Both the position numbers and the translations under genes were made by a program. A stretch of 6,421 nt of DNA from an uncultured Bacteroidota bacterium (lineage in GTDB: Bacteria > Bacteroidota > Bacteroidia > Chitinophagales > Chitinophagaceae), in contig CAIJZG010000338.1 in the NCBI GenBank assembly GCA_903825065.1, positions 1 through 6,421 on the forward strand. The letters are read 5' to 3'. The stretch's first letter is position 1, and each line of letters starts with the position of its first letter. The notes below the pieces were generated by a model. That model did not search any database. It was not told where the DNA came from and saw nothing but the letters and a program-made list of their open reading frames with translations. Below, in pieces: positions 4,947 through 6,421 of the stretch.

Positions 4947-5992
4947 AATCTAAGGTTCTTATTTCTAATTTCCTGACGCACAAAAGTGCCTGAAATTGTT
5001 AATTGATTGCTCATCCAATTTCCCATTGGAGATGATCCAGAGAACAAAGCAGCAGAGGATTCTGCTTTGTCGGCAATCGACCAATTACAGGATGATATTT
5101 TATTTGTATCCAAAAAATTATACCAGAGATTAGTTTCATCCTGGTTCACAACCCAATCACCAGTTGCATCTGTAGTTCCATATTCTGTTACAAATAGGGC
5201 AATCCCTTTATCCAATGCTATTTTTGCTTTATCTCTTAGTGCTTGTTTATGAGTACCCGAATAAAAATGAAGGGTGTAAGCAATATTTGATCCCACAAGT
5301 GTGTCATTAGCTGCTACATCTACGTCTTGCGACCAAGTGGGTGTGCCACATACAATTAAGTTATTAGAATCGTAGTGCCTGATAGTATCAATTATTGCTT
5401 GATGATAGGGCTTTATTATTGCGCTCCATGGAACTTGCAGGGGTTCATTAAAGGGTTCATAAATGATATTGGGGTTGCCGGCATATTTTTTTGCCATTTC
5501 TCCAAAGAAATTCTTTGCATCCTGTAAATGATCTGTAGCATGACTATCGTGCCAATCGATAATCACATAAATTCCGTTTGCAATCGCAGCATCGACCAAA
5601 TCAAACACTTTTTGTTTTTCAACGAGTGGATTAGTTAAATAACCTCCATTATCAACTGCCATCGCTGCTCTGATTACATTACAATACCAATCATCCTTCA
5701 GCCATTTAACTACACTAGCATTATAGTATTTCCCCATCCACTGGCTCCAGTAAAAAGACATTCCCCTTAGCTGTATAGCTGAATCTCCTTTACCCGTAAT
5801 TCTATTTCCTGATACTTTAAGTTGACCATAATAATCAACAGCAGTGCTATTAATCATATCTTTTTCTGGGGCAGGCACCACTGGTTTTACTGGAGTAATA
5901 GGTGTGACAGTTGTTGCAATATCAGATTTTTTACAAAAAACTACTGTTACTGAAATTAATAAACTAAAGAAAACGATTTTAAATATATTCAT
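4940..5992 (-). CDS. GH5 cellulase-type glycoside hydrolase, predicted lipoprotein
   Basis: This 350-residue protein (from the ATG at 5992) is a family 5 glycoside hydrolase, most like subfamily 2 endo-beta-1,4-glucanases. It has the retaining (beta/alpha)8 catalytic machinery: R108 (VIRAAM), DWH at 146-148, acid/base E183 in FNEP (181-184), H242 and Y244 in LHFYSGTH, nucleophile E270 in FVTEYGT (267-273), and W304 in NWS. It opens with a basic, hydrophobic signal sequence (residues 1-19) ending at C20 in VVFCKKSD, which looks like a signal peptidase II site, then a Pro/Thr-rich linker to about residue 45. It should be a lipid-anchored periplasmic or surface enzyme cutting beta-glucan chains. 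Phe before the cysteine is unusual for a lipobox. No carbohydrate-binding module or sorting domain is present. A TTG at 6010 would add six residues, but the ATG gives a normal signal peptide. There are no SusC/SusD-type or other sugar genes nearby, so it stands alone. Confidence 0.9.
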   Translation of the reverse strand: MNIFKIVFFSLLISVTVVFCKKSDIATTVTPITPVKPVVPAPEKDMINSTAVDYYGQLKVSGNRITGKGDSAIQLRGMSFYWSQWMGKYYNASVVKWLKDDWYCNVIRAAMAVDNGGYLTNPLVEKQKVFDLVDAAIANGIYVIIDWHDSHATDHLQDAKNFFGEMAKKYAGNPNIIYEPFNEPLQVPWSAIIKPYHQAIIDTIRHYDSNNLIVCGTPTWSQDVDVAANDTLVGSNIAYTLHFYSGTHKQALRDKAKIALDKGIALFVTEYGTTDATGDWVVNQDETNLWYNFLDTNKISSCNWSIADKAESSAALFSGSSPMGNWMSNQLTISGTFVRQEIRNKNLRFK

Positions 5993-6003
5993 GGAATAAT
6001 CAA

Positions 6004-6028
6004 TATTCAATGTTAAGATTATTGAATA
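6004..6028. repeat. Perfect 8-bp inverted repeat upstream of the cellulase gene
   Basis: TATTCAAT (6004-6011) and ATTGAATA (6021-6028) are separated by nine bases and begin 12 bases before the cellulase ATG at 5992. The repeat sits in the only stretch (5993-6046) available for that gene's promoter, because a strong terminator lies at 6047-6087. A near-match -7 box (TAACATTG on the minus strand, 6015-6008) falls across its left arm. It could be an operator or an mRNA hairpin close to the ribosome site. Confidence 0.4.
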
Positions 6029-6046
6029 AAAAAGGAAGATAAATAT

Positions 6047-6087
6047 AAAAAAGAATCCGCCTAATTGTATTGAGACGGATTCTTTTT
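6047..6087 (-). terminator. Strong terminator of the tmRNA gene
   Basis: A perfect 12-bp stem (6048-6059 paired with 6076-6087) has a 16-base loop. Read on the minus strand, the GC-containing part (GAATCCG) is followed by TTTTTT and then further U-rich sequence. It begins 12 bases past the tmRNA 3' end. The stem also has A/T runs at both ends, so it could work in either direction. It insulates the cellulase gene from ssrA transcription. Confidence 0.88.
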
Positions 6088-6098
6088 AAATTTAAAAG

Positions 6099-6421
6099 TG
6101 GAGTCGAGGGGAGTCGAACCCCTGTCCAAACATCGCTACCATTAGCTTTCTACATGCTTATTTTCTTATTAATTGTAGGCACCAAGCAGGAAAGAAACAA
6201 ACCAACCTAGCACTTAGCTGAATAGTCTTGAGCAACAGTCACAGCCTTCTGTTGCAGCATCCTCTTTTGTTTTAAGTCGGCGGCAGCAAGAGGTAACAGG
6301 CGAACCTTAGCCGCGGCCCGAATGGTTACTTAATCACTGATTAAGCAGCCATGGCATACTGAGTATTGCCATTTGGAGTTTGAATATTCAGATTAAAGTG
6401 CTAATTATCCAACGCACTGCA
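6099..6421 (-). ncRNA. ssrA: tmRNA (3' part; 5' end beyond the window)
   Basis: This is transfer-messenger RNA, which rescues stalled ribosomes together with SmpB. The minus strand ends in the tRNA-like domain: a T stem AGGGG/CCCCT (6123-6119 with 6111-6107) with loop TTCGACT, then the acceptor strand CGACTCC and discriminator A at 6099. CCA is not encoded; the genome continues CTTTT, so CCA must be added by nucleotidyltransferase. The reading frame for the tag lies at 6370-6341 and is followed by a 7-bp hairpin. The intervening 6128-6328 holds the GC-rich segments expected of the pseudoknot region. The 5' tRNA-like half is missing, probably about 40-60 bases, cut off by the right edge. A terminator follows directly. 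The identification is secure; individual pseudoknots were not modelled. Confidence 0.95.
6341..6370 (-). other. tmRNA tag-peptide reading frame (GNTQYAMAA)
   Basis: On the minus strand the codons GGC AAT ACT CAG TAT GCC ATG GCT GCT TAA encode GNTQYAMAA and a stop. The small hydrophobic ending AMAA fits a degradation tag (usually ALAA). Gly is the inferred resume codon, by analogy with Bacteroidota tags that begin with G; it is not shown by structure. The stop lies in a hairpin, CTTAATC (6345-6339) paired with GATTAAG (6335-6329) with loop AGT. This is the tmRNA helix that normally follows the tag. Confidence 0.8.

Noticed and set aside
5007..5252. Plus-strand open frame of 81 residues
   Set aside because: It is antisense to the catalytic domain of the GH5 gene, with no promoter or recognisable product.
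6047..6087. Hairpin as an attachment site next to ssrA (a common integration target)
   Set aside because: Integrases usually use the tmRNA 3' end itself. No integrase or duplicated 3' end is present, and the hairpin plus T-run is a normal terminator.
1..6421. CRISPR array, defence system, insertion sequence or prophage
   Set aside because: No spaced direct repeats, transposase, integrase, nuclease or phage genes are visible; all genes read as chromosomal.

Overview
The window looks like chromosomal DNA from a member of the Bacteroidota, most plausibly Chitinophagaceae or a relative. The evidence is AT-rich DNA, near absence of Shine-Dalgarno sequences, several promoters of the TAnnTTTG (-7) plus TTTG/TTG (-33) type, and a tmRNA whose inferred tag ends in YAMAA. 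The lineage is inferred; no marker gene settles it.

Left part (1-2046): one long minus-strand gene encodes a 602-residue protein that I do not recognise by name. Its middle carries motifs like those of the FMN-dependent nitronate monooxygenase TIM-barrel family. It has a strong terminator after it. Its leader is unusual: a perfect 16-bp palindrome of FNR/CRP layout, a TAnnTTTG box at class II activator spacing from it, and a terminator-like hairpin before the start codon.

Middle (2088-4932): two transcription units diverge from a 52-bp gap. Leftward runs a tightly overlapping operon of a U32-family Fe-S protein (related to tRNA- or quinone-hydroxylating U32 enzymes), a small [4Fe-4S] ferredoxin and a YhbP-type FMN-binding split-barrel protein. 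Rightward run a 6-carboxytetrahydropterin synthase-like gene (queD) and an Rrf2-family regulator with three clustered cysteines. The regulator has its own well-formed promoter inside the end of queD. The set suggests redox chemistry that may serve tRNA wobble modification, with Fe-S-based sensing nearby. That functional link is inferred.

Right part (4926-6421): a minus-strand GH5 cellulase-type lipoprotein converges on the Rrf2 gene, and one hairpin holds both stop codons. Upstream of the cellulase lie an inverted repeat, a strong terminator and the 3' part of the tmRNA gene (ssrA, minus strand), which runs off the right edge. No insertion sequence, CRISPR array, prophage or other mobile element was seen. 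The stretches without genes are all under 200 bases.
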